A stretch of 64,000 nt of DNA, taken from positions 162,046-226,045 of the forward strand of contig CAYZCW010000005.1 of assembly GCA_964477035.1 (NCBI GenBank), given 5' to 3'. The DNA comes from SLSG01 sp964477035. Its GTDB lineage: Bacteria; Bacteroidota; Bacteroidia; Bacteroidales; UBA7960. This document shows positions 1 through 8,463 of the stretch, piece after piece. The position numbers and the translations under genes are program-made. The first letter of the stretch is position 1, and every line of letters starts with the position of its first letter. The notes beneath the pieces are model-generated. The model was given only the letters and a program-made list of their open reading frames with translations, was not told where the DNA came from and searched no databases.

Positions 1-629
1 GGGATGACAGAATCTTTTTTGTGGGCAACACAATGATTGATACCCTGGTGAAACACAGGCCCCGGTTCAAACAGCCGGGGGTTTGGGGCGAGAAAAAGCT
101 GGAAAAGGGGAAGTACCTGGTGATGACGCTGCACCGGCCGGCGAATGTTGACCAGGAGAGTAAATTTAAGGACCTCCTCGAAGAAATCATTTCCTCAAGC
201 AATGGAACCCCGCTTGTTTTTCCAGTGCACCCCAGAACGGCTAAAATCATAAGTGGTCTTGGCTTGGAAGGCTCAATTGGCAGCAATGGAAGGTCTTTGT
301 TTCTGATTGATCCACTTGGATACCTTGAGTTTAATTATTTGGTCGAGAACTCCCTGGCGGTTATTACCGACTCCGGCGGAATTACTGAGGAAACAACGGT
401 GATGGGAGTCCCTTGTATGACATTGCGTGATAATACTGAAAGACCCGAAACGATTACCCTGGGAACAAATGAACTGCTGGGGACCAATCCAAAAGCCATC
501 CGACCAGCTATGGAAAAACTGTTTTCTGGAAACTGGAAAAAGGGGAGCATTCCGGAGCTATGGGACGGGAGAACCGCCGATAGAATTATAAATCATTTGA
601 TGGAACTATTCCCTGCCAGGCAAACCTGA
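1..629 (+). CDS. wecB: UDP-N-acetylglucosamine 2-epimerase (non-hydrolysing), 3' part
   Basis: Only the C-terminal part is in the window; the frame is open from base 3, so the gene starts upstream. The family interconverts UDP-GlcNAc and UDP-ManNAc in the cytoplasm for surface polysaccharides. Visible family signatures are GNTMIDTL, HRPANVD, PVHPRT, and the UDP-binding stretch DSGGITEE followed by a Gly-Val-Pro and an Arg-rich TERPET segment. The end looks intact. It is the first gene of the polysaccharide locus, which continues after the Abi gene with a lyase and glycosyltransferases. Function is assigned from these motifs; the true start cannot be seen. Confidence 0.93.
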   Translation, partial: DDRIFFVGNTMIDTLVKHRPRFKQPGVWGEKKLEKGKYLVMTLHRPANVDQESKFKDLLEEIISSSNGTPLVFPVHPRTAKIISGLGLEGSIGSNGRSLFLIDPLGYLEFNYLVENSLAVITDSGGITEETTVMGVPCMTLRDNTERPETITLGTNELLGTNPKAIRPAMEKLFSGNWKKGSIPELWDGRTADRIINHLMELFPARQT

Positions 630-715
630 ATGAGTGCCATATCTTTCAAGTTGTCAGACCATTTTGAAAAAAAGTTAAAAAAAGGTGTTGTCAAAGAGTT
701 TTTCAAAATATTTTG

Positions 716-723
716 TATGTTTG
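716..723 (+). promoter_or_regulatory. Bacteroidota-type -7 box upstream of Abi gene
   Basis: TATGTTTG fits the TAnnTTTG consensus exactly and lies 112 bp upstream of the Abi_2 start. No -33 TTTG at the usual 19-21 nt spacing is visible, so the assignment is tentative. The surrounding 205-bp gap between wecB and the Abi gene is AT-rich and holds no convincing gene. Confidence 0.35.
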
Positions 724-834
724 CACCAACAGTACACGCCACGCTACCCATAAGAACAGCGTCCCAGGGCGTGTCTTTTTATTTACCCCCACCCCGTTCC
801 ATTATTCTAACCCGGATCACCACTGGTTCCTGGC

Positions 835-1743
835 ATGAAGCATTCTAAAGCCTGGACAAGCATTAGCGATCAGATATCACGGTTGAGGGGGCGGGGGATG
901 GTCATAGGGGATGAGCAGGCGGCTCGTCATTATCTGGCCAATGTCGGATACTATCGTTTAGCGGGGTATTGGTGGCCCATGCAGGCAGATAAGACCAATC
1001 ATATATTCAAAGCGGACAGTACTTTTGAGAAGGTCGTTGCACTTTATGGTTTTGACCGGGAGCTTCGCTTGCTTTTGTTTGATGTGATTGAGAGAGTTGA
1101 AATTGGGGTTAGAACCAGAATAAATTACCACTTATCGAGAGAGGTTTCTCCGTGGTGGTTTGAGGAGGCCAACCTGTTCAAGAACACCCAGCTTCACGAA
1201 GAAGCCTTGAATGCGATTGACGCTGAACTAGCCAGAGCAAAAGAAGTCTTTATCAAAGAACATTACAGAAAGTATACATCTGATAACCGACGCCCGCCGG
1301 CCTGGAAAACGCTCGAGGTTACAAGCTTTGGGAACATATCGAAGCTTTATGGGAACCTAAATCCCTGGGTTGCTGCGAAAAACACCGTTGCGTACGAACT
1401 AGGAGTGGTTAACCATACTTACCTGCCTAGTTGGCTGCAAAGCATTTCACAAATCAGAAATATTTGTGCCCACCATGGTCGTCTCTGGAATAGAAACCTA
1501 CCTGGAAGACCGAAATTATTGCCCAATCCTCCGAACCCCTGGCTAACAAATGTTCCCAGCATGCCAGAGCATCACAAGCTTTATGTTCAACTATGTTGTA
1601 TGAAGTACTTGCTAAATGTCATCAGTCCGGGAAATTCATTTGGTCAGAGGCTAAGTTTATTGCTGGAGAAGTATCCAACGGTTGATAAAAATGCACTGGG
1701 TATAGCGGACAATTGGCAGAAAGAGCCATTATGGTCTGAATGA
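835..1743 (+). CDS. Abi_2 (AbiD/AbiF-like) abortive-infection protein
   Basis: A 302-residue protein resembling the Abi_2 family, phage abortive-infection proteins related to HEPN ribonucleases. The N-terminus has the family's typical GYYRLAGYWWP segment (about residues 38-48), and the C-terminal half carries IRNICAHHGRLWNR, in which Arg208 and His213 form an R-x4-H motif like that of HEPN RNases. This suggests RNA cleavage on phage infection; that is family knowledge, not shown here. It lies between wecB and the heparinase-like gene, same strand, with a 91-bp ORF-free end before and 15 bp after. It has no metabolic link to them, so it looks like a defence gene inserted in a variable locus. 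Confidence 0.85.
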   Translation: MKHSKAWTSISDQISRLRGRGMVIGDEQAARHYLANVGYYRLAGYWWPMQADKTNHIFKADSTFEKVVALYGFDRELRLLLFDVIERVEIGVRTRINYHLSREVSPWWFEEANLFKNTQLHEEALNAIDAELARAKEVFIKEHYRKYTSDNRRPPAWKTLEVTSFGNISKLYGNLNPWVAAKNTVAYELGVVNHTYLPSWLQSISQIRNICAHHGRLWNRNLPGRPKLLPNPPNPWLTNVPSMPEHHKLYVQLCCMKYLLNVISPGNSFGQRLSLLLEKYPTVDKNALGIADNWQKEPLWSE

Positions 1744-1758
1744 CCCAATCAGACTCCC

Positions 1759-3642
1759 TTGTCACTTTTTAATTCTATTAGAAAAGTCAAAACTTTGCTC
1801 TTAACGATCCCCAAGTTGGGGCTCTGTAGTGTCGCCTATGTTGTATGGTACAAACTGAGTTTGAAGACAGGAATCAGAAAAACCCGGTTCCCGGGGAAAA
1901 CAATTCGGGTCATTGGCCCGCTTTACTATCCGACGAGTAAAAAGGAAAACATCCCAGAAGACTGGGGAAGGGCCATACTTAAAAGTGCACAAAAAATTCT
2001 TGATGGGGAAATTCGCTGTTTTACTTTTCACTGGAAAAAGGTTGGCGCCCCCCCGGACTGGTTTTTAAATCCATTTAATAAGAGAAGGTATCCGAATACA
2101 TATTATCACTGGACACAGCTTCCTGATTTTCATCCGGAGGTTGGTGACATAAAGAATGTTTGGGAGGCATCGCGTTTTGAATGGGTGGTGACCTTGGCCA
2201 GGGCCTACGCGATAAGCATGGATGAAGCTTACCTGGATGTGCTTAACGGTAGACTCAAGGATTGGGCTGATAAAAATCCTTACAATACCGGCCCAAACTG
2301 GAAGTGTGGACAGGAAGCGTCCATCAGGGTGTTTAATCTGTTGAATGCAGCCCGGATCCTAGAGGGGTGGGCAGATCCGACAAAAGCTTTGTCCGACTTT
2401 ATTTATTTGCATCTCAAGCGTATCGAAGGCAATATTCGGTATGCCATTGCACAAAACAACAACCATGGGACCAGTGAGGCGGCCGCATTGTTTATTGGAG
2501 GAGCATGGCTGGCTAAAGTTGCCGATGGTCGTTTTCCGGGTGCTGCGGTGTATGCAAAAAAAGGGCGGAAATGGCTAGAAAACCGGATTGACAAGTTGGT
2601 GGCGGAAGATGGCAGTTTTTCGCAGCACTCAGTCAATTACCATCGGGTTTTACTTGACACGATTTCTTTTGCAGAGTACTGGCGGAGAATACTGGAAGTG
2701 CCTGCATTTTCGGACAATTTCTATCGGAAAGCCCGGGCTGCAACACGGTGGTTGTGGCAATTGACTGATGAAACATCCTACGATTCGCCAAATTTGGGGG
2801 CCAATGATGGCGCCCTGTTGCTGAATTTACACAATTGTGCTTACAGGGATTTCCGGCCAAGTCTGCAATTTGCCAACGTAATGTTCTTCAGCCGGTTGTT
2901 ATACCCGTTTGGGCCGTGGAATGAGCCCCTATTATGGTTTGAAGCAGGACCAAAAATTGCAGAACCTGAAGAGAGTAGCAAGAAAAGTGTTTTGTTGGAC
3001 AATGCCTACCTGGTGATGAAAGGACAGGATTCATGGGCCTTGCTTCGGTTGCCCCGATATAAATTCCGTCCGTCGCATAATGACGTATTCCATTTCGACC
3101 TTTGGTTTAAAGGGGTGAATGTGCTGTGCGATAGCGGGTCTTATTCATATAATCCGGATAAAGGAGAGGTGTTCGATTTTAAAACAGTACAGGCTCACAA
3201 CACGGCATTTTTTGATGACCATGAGCAAATGCCCCGGCTGGGACGGTTTCTGCTTGGGGATTGGATTAAACCAGAAAGTATTGGTGAGCTGGTTTCATTT
3301 GATAACAAGGGGTCCTGGGAGGGAAGTTACAAAGATTTTAAGGGGAACAGGCATAGAAGGAAAGTCGAATGGGATGCTGACACCTGGGTGATTATGGATT
3401 GGTTTTCCGGGCCATTTCAGAATGCGCGTGTTGGTTTTAATTTATGCGTGGGGGAGTATGAGGTGGACTCAGGGCTTCTTAAGGGAGGGTGGGGGCAGAT
3501 AACCATCGAAGGCGCTGAGGATGTTTCAGTCCAAAAAACGTACTTCTCAAAACACTACATGGAAAAAGAAGAAGGTCAGCGGCTTGTTGCCGTGGCCGAT
3601 GAAAGCAATTTCATTAGGACAACAATAACATTGAAGGGATGA
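1759..3642 (+). CDS. Heparinase II/III-like polysaccharide lyase family protein
   Basis: A 627-residue protein with the two-part layout of heparinase II/III family proteins found in capsule loci: an alpha-helical toroid (about residues 90-370, including the WEASRFEW and NNNHGTSEA signatures) followed by a beta-sandwich domain containing RPSHNDVFHFDLW near residue 437. Family members cleave uronic-acid-containing glycans by beta-elimination; in polysaccharide operons they may trim or release the polymer. There is no clear signal peptide; an N-terminal hydrophobic stretch (about 12-32) could anchor it. The start used is TTG at 1759, so the exact N-terminus is uncertain. Its stop overlaps the next gene's ATG (ATGA), indicating co-translation. 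Confidence 0.85.
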   Translation: MSLFNSIRKVKTLLLTIPKLGLCSVAYVVWYKLSLKTGIRKTRFPGKTIRVIGPLYYPTSKKENIPEDWGRAILKSAQKILDGEIRCFTFHWKKVGAPPDWFLNPFNKRRYPNTYYHWTQLPDFHPEVGDIKNVWEASRFEWVVTLARAYAISMDEAYLDVLNGRLKDWADKNPYNTGPNWKCGQEASIRVFNLLNAARILEGWADPTKALSDFIYLHLKRIEGNIRYAIAQNNNHGTSEAAALFIGGAWLAKVADGRFPGAAVYAKKGRKWLENRIDKLVAEDGSFSQHSVNYHRVLLDTISFAEYWRRILEVPAFSDNFYRKARAATRWLWQLTDETSYDSPNLGANDGALLLNLHNCAYRDFRPSLQFANVMFFSRLLYPFGPWNEPLLWFEAGPKIAEPEESSKKSVLLDNAYLVMKGQDSWALLRLPRYKFRPSHNDVFHFDLWFKGVNVLCDSGSYSYNPDKGEVFDFKTVQAHNTAFFDDHEQMPRLGRFLLGDWIKPESIGELVSFDNKGSWEGSYKDFKGNRHRRKVEWDADTWVIMDWFSGPFQNARVGFNLCVGEYEVDSGLLKGGWGQITIEGAEDVSVQKTYFSKHYMEKEEGQRLVAVADESNFIRTTITLKG

Positions 3643-4883
3643 GGATTTTGTTGATTCATCAGTATTTCCTTGAGAAGGACGATGGTGGGGGATCGCGGTT
3701 CAATGAGATGACCAGGGCCTGGGCTGAGTTGGGCCACGAAGTGACTGTATTGTCTGGTATGGTTCATTATGCAAGTGGGAAAAAACCAGAAAAATACAAG
3801 GGCAAGTTTTTTTATCGCGACAAGGGGTTTTATAATGGGGTGGATGTTATTCGTTGTCATGTTTCAAAAACATATAATTCCAATTTTTTAGGACGTTTGT
3901 GGGGGTATTTTTCATTTGTGTTCTCGGGTTTATGGGCGGGTTTGTTCAAGCTTGAAAAGAAACATGATATTATTGTAGCCACCTCTCCCCCTTTGTTTAT
4001 AGGGATCATTGCCATACTACTTTCCTTTTTTAAAGGAATTCCTTTTGTCTTTGAAGTGCGCGATTTGTGGCCGGAATCTGCGATTGACACCGGGGTTATT
4101 AAAAACAAAACAGTTATCAAGTTTTCATATTGGTTTGAAGGGTTGGTTTATAAGAGGGCAAGGCTTATCAACGTGTTGACCCCGGCATTTAAGAGAACCC
4201 TTATCGATAAAAAACAAGTGCCAGAGAACAAGATCATTTTTATTCCCAACGCGGCGGACTTCAGTTTGGCGGAGCAAGTATCAGAAGGGTTTGATGCGAT
4301 TGCATTTAAAAAAGAGATTGGCCTTGATGACAATTTTGTTATCACTTATGTTGGAGCACACGGCGTTGCCAATCATTTAATTCAGTTGGTTGATGCCGCC
4401 GAATACCTTGGGGAAACAAATGTCCTTTTTCAATTGATAGGGGATGGCATGCAAAAAGAAATGTTAATGAATGAGGTTAATAGAAGGGGGCTGTCCGATT
4501 ATTTTGTGTTTCGTGACGGTGTGCCCAAATCAGAAGTCTTCAAATATATATTAGCTTCAGATATGGGGGCGTCGGTGTTAAAAAAGGTGGATACCTTTAA
4601 AACGATTTACAGTAATAAAACCTTTGACTATATGGCATGCAAAAAACCAGTTCTTCTTTTAATTGATGGAGTATCAAGAGAATTGGTTGAAAGGGCGAAC
4701 TGTGGTGTTTATGCAAAGCCTGAAAATGCCTTTGAGATTGCTCAAAAAGTCAGGGAGTGCATGGGTCAACCAAAGGTGCTTTTTGAGCAAGGTAAAAATG
4801 GCTATCAGTATGCGAAACATCATTTTGACAGGCAGAAGCTTGCTGAGGAATATCTTGAGTTTATCGGAGGGCTTGTAAATTGA
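3639..4883 (+). CDS. Glycosyltransferase family 4 (WbuB-like)
   Basis: A 414-residue GT-B fold glycosyltransferase. The N-terminal domain begins MRILLIHQYFLEKDDGGGSR, with a Gly-rich donor loop, and has the EVRDLWPES motif near residue 140 typical of WbuB/WcaI-like enzymes that act on lipid-linked sugars. The C-terminal domain has the NGA-type segment (IFIPNAADF), a GDG loop and a late KTFDYMACKKPVL segment corresponding to the family E/D-x7-E region. It probably adds a sugar to the undecaprenyl-linked repeat unit at the inner face of the membrane. Donor and acceptor cannot be read. It overlaps both neighbours. Confidence 0.9.
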   Translation: MRILLIHQYFLEKDDGGGSRFNEMTRAWAELGHEVTVLSGMVHYASGKKPEKYKGKFFYRDKGFYNGVDVIRCHVSKTYNSNFLGRLWGYFSFVFSGLWAGLFKLEKKHDIIVATSPPLFIGIIAILLSFFKGIPFVFEVRDLWPESAIDTGVIKNKTVIKFSYWFEGLVYKRARLINVLTPAFKRTLIDKKQVPENKIIFIPNAADFSLAEQVSEGFDAIAFKKEIGLDDNFVITYVGAHGVANHLIQLVDAAEYLGETNVLFQLIGDGMQKEMLMNEVNRRGLSDYFVFRDGVPKSEVFKYILASDMGASVLKKVDTFKTIYSNKTFDYMACKKPVLLLIDGVSRELVERANCGVYAKPENAFEIAQKVRECMGQPKVLFEQGKNGYQYAKHHFDRQKLAEEYLEFIGGLVN

Positions 4884-5488
4884 TGTATCCGACAATAATC
4901 AAGAGAGTATTTGATGTTCTATTTTCTTTTGCGGGGTTGATCCTGTCATCACCTGTTTTCTTGGTAATTTCAGTATTTCTGTGTGTTGGAAACAAAGGGA
5001 GTGCGTTTTTTATTCAGCAACGTCCGGGTCGGCGTGAAAAGGTGTTTAAGTTGATCAAGTTCAAAACCATGAACGACAAGACCGATGCTTCCGGCAGGCT
5101 GCTTCCCGATGCTGAAAGGCTGACTAGGATTGGAAGGTTTGTCAGAAAGACCTCCCTGGATGAAATCCCGCAGCTTATCAATGTGCTGAAGGGGGATATG
5201 AGCCTGGTGGGTCCAAGGCCGTTGTTGGTTGAGTACCTCCCGCTTTATTGTGATTTCCAAAAACGCCGGCATGAGGTCCGGCCGGGGATTACTGGCTGGG
5301 CGCAGGTGAATGGCCGCAATGCCATTTCCTGGAAGGAGAAGTTTAAGCTGGATGTGTATTATGTGGACAATGTGAGTTTTTGTTTTGATGTCAAGATTCT
5401 CTTTCTTACCGTTGTGAAGGTTTTTAAAGGGGAGGGGGTTAACCAGCCCGGGCAAGCGGGAATGGAGGCATTCAAGGGGAATAATTAG
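4883..5488 (+). CDS. Undecaprenyl-phosphate sugar-phosphate transferase (initiating)
   Basis: A 201-residue bacterial sugar transferase of the PglC/WbaP C-terminal-domain type, which starts repeat-unit synthesis by moving a sugar-1-phosphate onto undecaprenyl phosphate. One N-terminal membrane helix (about residues 12-34) is followed by KLIKFKTMND, TRIGRFVRKTSLDEIPQLINVLKGDMSLVGPRP (the Asp-Glu catalytic pair is in SLDEIPQ) and RPGITGWAQVNGRN. ATG at 4883 is chosen because it overlaps the upstream stop by one base (TGATG) and follows a GGAGG-like stretch at 4866-4870. Last sugar-chain gene before the acyl cassette; 118 bp without a gene follow. Confidence 0.92.
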   Translation: MYPTIIKRVFDVLFSFAGLILSSPVFLVISVFLCVGNKGSAFFIQQRPGRREKVFKLIKFKTMNDKTDASGRLLPDAERLTRIGRFVRKTSLDEIPQLINVLKGDMSLVGPRPLLVEYLPLYCDFQKRRHEVRPGITGWAQVNGRNAISWKEKFKLDVYYVDNVSFCFDVKILFLTVVKVFKGEGVNQPGQAGMEAFKGNN

Positions 5489-5606
5489 ACTTGTCAGATT
5501 TTGCTTAATCAGTTTCTTTTTTCTAAAGGGAGTATTTTTTATAAATTGGCCGACTTAGTAGACAAGAATGTTTTAAAATTCAATAATTCAAACGTAAACT
5601 TTTATC

Positions 5607-5840
5607 ATGGAAATCAATGATTTTGTAAAAAATTTCGCCGAACAGTTTGACGAGACAGCTCCTGAAGAATTTAAATCGGATACAAATTTTAGAGACCTTG
5701 AGGAGTGGAGTTCTTTCAACGCGTTGTCAATAATTGCGATGGTGGACGAAGCGTATAGTGTAAAAATCACAGGGGATGATATCATCAACTCCCATACCAT
5801 TCAGGATATTTTTAATCTAGTTAAGGAAAGGAGTAAATAG
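5607..5840 (+). CDS. Acyl carrier protein (dedicated)
   Basis: A 77-residue acidic, helical protein with acyl-carrier-protein layout. The phosphopantetheine site would be in EEWSSFNALS, Ser35 or Ser36; the canonical DSL is replaced by SSF, a variant I associate with ACPs in polysaccharide loci. It is followed 3 bp later by a FabG-like reductase, then a KASIII-like synthase and a LbH acyltransferase, so it probably carries an acyl group destined for a sugar. An AT-rich 118-bp gap precedes it, which may hold a promoter, though no clear -7 box was found. Confidence 0.85.
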   Translation: MEINDFVKNFAEQFDETAPEEFKSDTNFRDLEEWSSFNALSIIAMVDEAYSVKITGDDIINSHTIQDIFNLVKERSK

Positions 5841-5843
5841 ATC

Positions 5844-6590
5844 GTGGACAATCCGTTTTCCATAGATGGGAAATTGATACTTGTTACTGGTGCTTCGTCA
5901 GGTATCGGAAAGAGTATTGCGGTTGAATGTTCGAAGGCGGGGGCGACCCTTATTATAACAGGCCGGGATTCAGATCGACTCTCACAAACATTTCAGGTGC
6001 TTTCAGGTGGTGGCCATATCGTCGTATCCGCTGACATTTCATCTGATGACGACCTGCAAAAATTAGCGGAAGCAGTGCCCAAAATTGACGGGGTGGTACA
6101 CGCAGCAGGGATCATTAACCCCAAGCCATTTCAGTTTATTGACCGGAAGGAGCTTGAGAAAGTGATGAATACAAACTTCTTTGGCCCTGTTTTATTAACC
6201 AATGAAATTCTTAGGAAAAAAAAAATTAACAAAAACAGCTCTGTTGTTTTCGTTTCTTCAGTATCAGGGGTACTGTGCTCATTTTTTGGCGGGACTTCCT
6301 ATAGTGCCTCAAAAGGAGCATTAAATGGAATCATTAAGGGCATGGCGCTTGACTTGGCTCCTAAGAAAATTCGTGTGAATGCGATTATTCCCGGGATGGT
6401 GGATACCGGGTTTTTTCAGGGGACTAGCATATCCGAACAAGATCTGGAAGAAGACAGGAGGCGTTATCCTTTGGGGCGCTATGGCAAGCCGGAAGAGGTT
6501 GCCTATGCGGCAATTTTTCTTTTATCTGACGCCAGTGCCTGGACAACCGGGACCAACTTGCTTGTTGATGGCGGATTTACATTAATCTGA
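5844..6590 (+). CDS. SDR-family 3-oxoacyl-ACP reductase (FabG-like)
   Basis: A 248-residue classical short-chain dehydrogenase. It shows the NAD(P)-binding TGASSGIGK loop near residue 13, an internal AAG segment (VHAAGI), the catalytic Ser in VFVSSVSG and the YSASKGALNG Tyr-x3-Lys motif, and ends with the typical LLVDGGFTLI. It likely reduces a 3-ketoacyl group on the adjacent ACP. The start is GTG at 5844, 3 bp after the ACP stop, so the two are tightly coupled. Substrate specificity is inferred from the neighbourhood; many SDRs reduce sugars or other ketones. Confidence 0.88.
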   Translation: MDNPFSIDGKLILVTGASSGIGKSIAVECSKAGATLIITGRDSDRLSQTFQVLSGGGHIVVSADISSDDDLQKLAEAVPKIDGVVHAAGIINPKPFQFIDRKELEKVMNTNFFGPVLLTNEILRKKKINKNSSVVFVSSVSGVLCSFFGGTSYSASKGALNGIIKGMALDLAPKKIRVNAIIPGMVDTGFFQGTSISEQDLEEDRRRYPLGRYGKPEEVAYAAIFLLSDASAWTTGTNLLVDGGFTLI

Positions 6591-6594
6591 AGAC

Positions 6595-7596
6595 ATGAAA
6601 GCGTTTATTAAAGGGATATCATATTATTTGCCCAAACAGGTTCTTTCAAACAGCGACCTTGAAAAGGAATTTCCTGAATGGACGGCAGAAAAGGTTGGGA
6701 AGAAAATAGGCGTAAACAAAAGACACATTGCTGCCGAGGAAGAAACCTCTGCTGACATGGCAGTAAAAGCAGCAAGGATGCTTTTAAAGGAGCATGAAGT
6801 CAATTCGGAAGTGATTGATTTTGTAATCTTATGTACGCAAAGCCCTGATTACTTTTTGCCCACTTCGGCATGCTTAATTCAGGACAAACTGGGAATTCCC
6901 GTTCATTCCGGTGCAATTGATTTTAACCTTGGCTGCAGCGGCTTCGTTTACGGTCTTGCGTTTGCAAAAGGCTTGGTTTTGGGAGGTATGGCAAAAAATG
7001 TCCTGCTGCTGACATCTGAAACCTATTCGAAGTTTATGCACCCGGCAGATAAGTCTAACCGTTCAATATTCGGAGATGCTGCTGCAGCCACACTAATTTC
7101 TGTAGACGGATTTGCAGAAATAAAGGAATTTAGTTTTGGAACCGATGGTAGTGGTGCTGAAAACCTTATTGTTCGCACGGGCGGATTTAGGCACCCCGGG
7201 ACAAAGGAAGATTTAATGGATGATCCCTCAGGGAATCCTGTTTCGTCGGATTTTTTGTTTATGAACGGGACAGAAATTTTCAACTTTACCCTTGAAATGG
7301 TTCCGAAACTTGTTGAAGCAACGCTAATAAAAAACCAACTAAACCAGGAAAGCATCAACATGTTTGTTTTTCACCAGGCAAACAAATATATGCTGAACTT
7401 CCTGAGGAAAAAGATCCGAATTCCGGAAGAACGGTTTTATTATTGCCTGGAAAAGACTGGAAATACCGTTTCGGCAACAATTCCTATTGCCCTATATGAG
7501 GCCATAAGGGAAAAGAGGTTCAAAAAGGGTAACAATGTTCTTCTTGCAGGGTTTGGAGTCGGTTATTCCTGGGCAGGGACTGTCCTTAAATTTTAA
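6595..7596 (+). CDS. Beta-ketoacyl-ACP synthase III-like (KASIII/FabH family)
   Basis: A 333-residue thiolase-fold condensing enzyme. The catalytic triad is visible: Cys114 in NLGCSGF, His260 in FHQANKY and Asn290 in KTGNTVS. Housekeeping FabH condenses acetyl-CoA with malonyl-ACP; relatives in polysaccharide clusters make small acyl groups for sugar decoration. It starts 4 bp after the reductase stop. With ACP, reductase and acyltransferase it forms a compact four-gene cassette lacking a dehydratase and enoyl reductase, which would fit a short 3-hydroxyacyl product. Confidence 0.9.
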   Translation: MKAFIKGISYYLPKQVLSNSDLEKEFPEWTAEKVGKKIGVNKRHIAAEEETSADMAVKAARMLLKEHEVNSEVIDFVILCTQSPDYFLPTSACLIQDKLGIPVHSGAIDFNLGCSGFVYGLAFAKGLVLGGMAKNVLLLTSETYSKFMHPADKSNRSIFGDAAAATLISVDGFAEIKEFSFGTDGSGAENLIVRTGGFRHPGTKEDLMDDPSGNPVSSDFLFMNGTEIFNFTLEMVPKLVEATLIKNQLNQESINMFVFHQANKYMLNFLRKKIRIPEERFYYCLEKTGNTVSATIPIALYEAIREKRFKKGNNVLLAGFGVGYSWAGTVLKF

Positions 7597-7599
7597 ACT

Positions 7600-8238
7600 G
7601 TGGCAAAAAAGAAACTCTTTTTAATAGGGGCAGGAGACTTTGGTCGAGAGATGGAGTCCTGGATTGGTATGAATCCGGGCTTTTTTGATGAGTGGGAAGT
7701 GAAAGGATTTCTTGACAAGAACCCAAATGCCTTAAACGGTTTTCCTTCTGATTATTCTGTCATTGGCTCACCCCTTGAGTATTCATTCGGAGACAACGAT
7801 TATGTTTTGATTTGTATTACGAACCCAGAAACAAAAATGCTGCTTTCGCAAGCTCTTCAAGGGGTAGTCAGGTTTTATACGTATATAGACCATACTGCGA
7901 TTGTAAGCAAATTTGTAAAGGTTGGTGGCGGATCAATTGTTGCACCCAATTGTATTGTTTCTACAAATGTTGAAATCAAAGAGTTTGTAACTTTAAACTG
8001 CGGAACGCAAATCGGGCATGATTGCCGCGTGGGCAGGTTTTCTTCCCTTATGCCCAATGTAGACCTCGGGGGCGGCGTTGTGCTGGGGGAGCGGGTTTTC
8101 ATGGGAACAAATTCAACAATTATCCCACGAAAAACTGTGTCTGATAATATTGTTATTGGGGCAGGATCCATAGTTGTAAGAAATCTTTCCAAAGCTGGCA
8201 CTTATTTTGGTAATCCTGCGTCGCATTTGAAGCTTTAA
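7600..8238 (+). CDS. NeuD-family sugar O/N-acyltransferase (left-handed beta helix)
   Basis: A 212-residue protein. The N-terminal Rossmann-like part (FLIGAGDFGREMESW, residues 4-18) binds the nucleotide sugar in NeuD/PglD relatives, and the C-terminal hexapeptide-repeat region (about 100-205) forms the left-handed beta helix that binds the acyl donor, with GHDCRVG supplying the expected catalytic His. It probably transfers the acyl group made by the three preceding genes to an amino or hydroxyl group of a sugar; family members usually use acetyl-CoA, so ACP use is inference. The start codon is GTG, 3 bp after the KASIII stop. Last gene of this operon. Confidence 0.88.
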   Translation: MAKKKLFLIGAGDFGREMESWIGMNPGFFDEWEVKGFLDKNPNALNGFPSDYSVIGSPLEYSFGDNDYVLICITNPETKMLLSQALQGVVRFYTYIDHTAIVSKFVKVGGGSIVAPNCIVSTNVEIKEFVTLNCGTQIGHDCRVGRFSSLMPNVDLGGGVVLGERVFMGTNSTIIPRKTVSDNIVIGAGSIVVRNLSKAGTYFGNPASHLKL

Positions 8239-8252
8239 TCTTAACAGTTCTT

Positions 8253-8286
8253 ATAATTAATTCATATTTTGTAAGTTATTAATTAT
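8253..8286 (+). terminator. AT-rich inverted repeat after the acyl cassette
   Basis: Perfect 9-bp arms ATAATTAAT (8253-8261) and ATTAATTAT (8278-8286) with a 16-nt loop lie just downstream of the operon end. There is no GC stem, so termination is uncertain. The rest of 8239-8463 is AT-rich with no visible gene. Confidence 0.3.
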
Positions 8287-8463
8287 TTCATCCCATACTC
8301 AAAACATAAATTTACATGAAAATATGTTTTGAAATGTCTTAATGAGTTTTTAATGTATAATAAATAGGTAATCAGCATTTAAACAAAAACCTGGCGAGGG
8401 GTTGACTCCAAAATTGTCTATTTAGTAGTTTAGTTCCAGTATCGAGAGCAAACTTAATCTGAC

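Noticed and set aside
630..848. 72-codon frame between wecB and the Abi gene
   Set aside because: Low-complexity start (Lys-rich) and no recognisable domain; it overlaps the Abi start.
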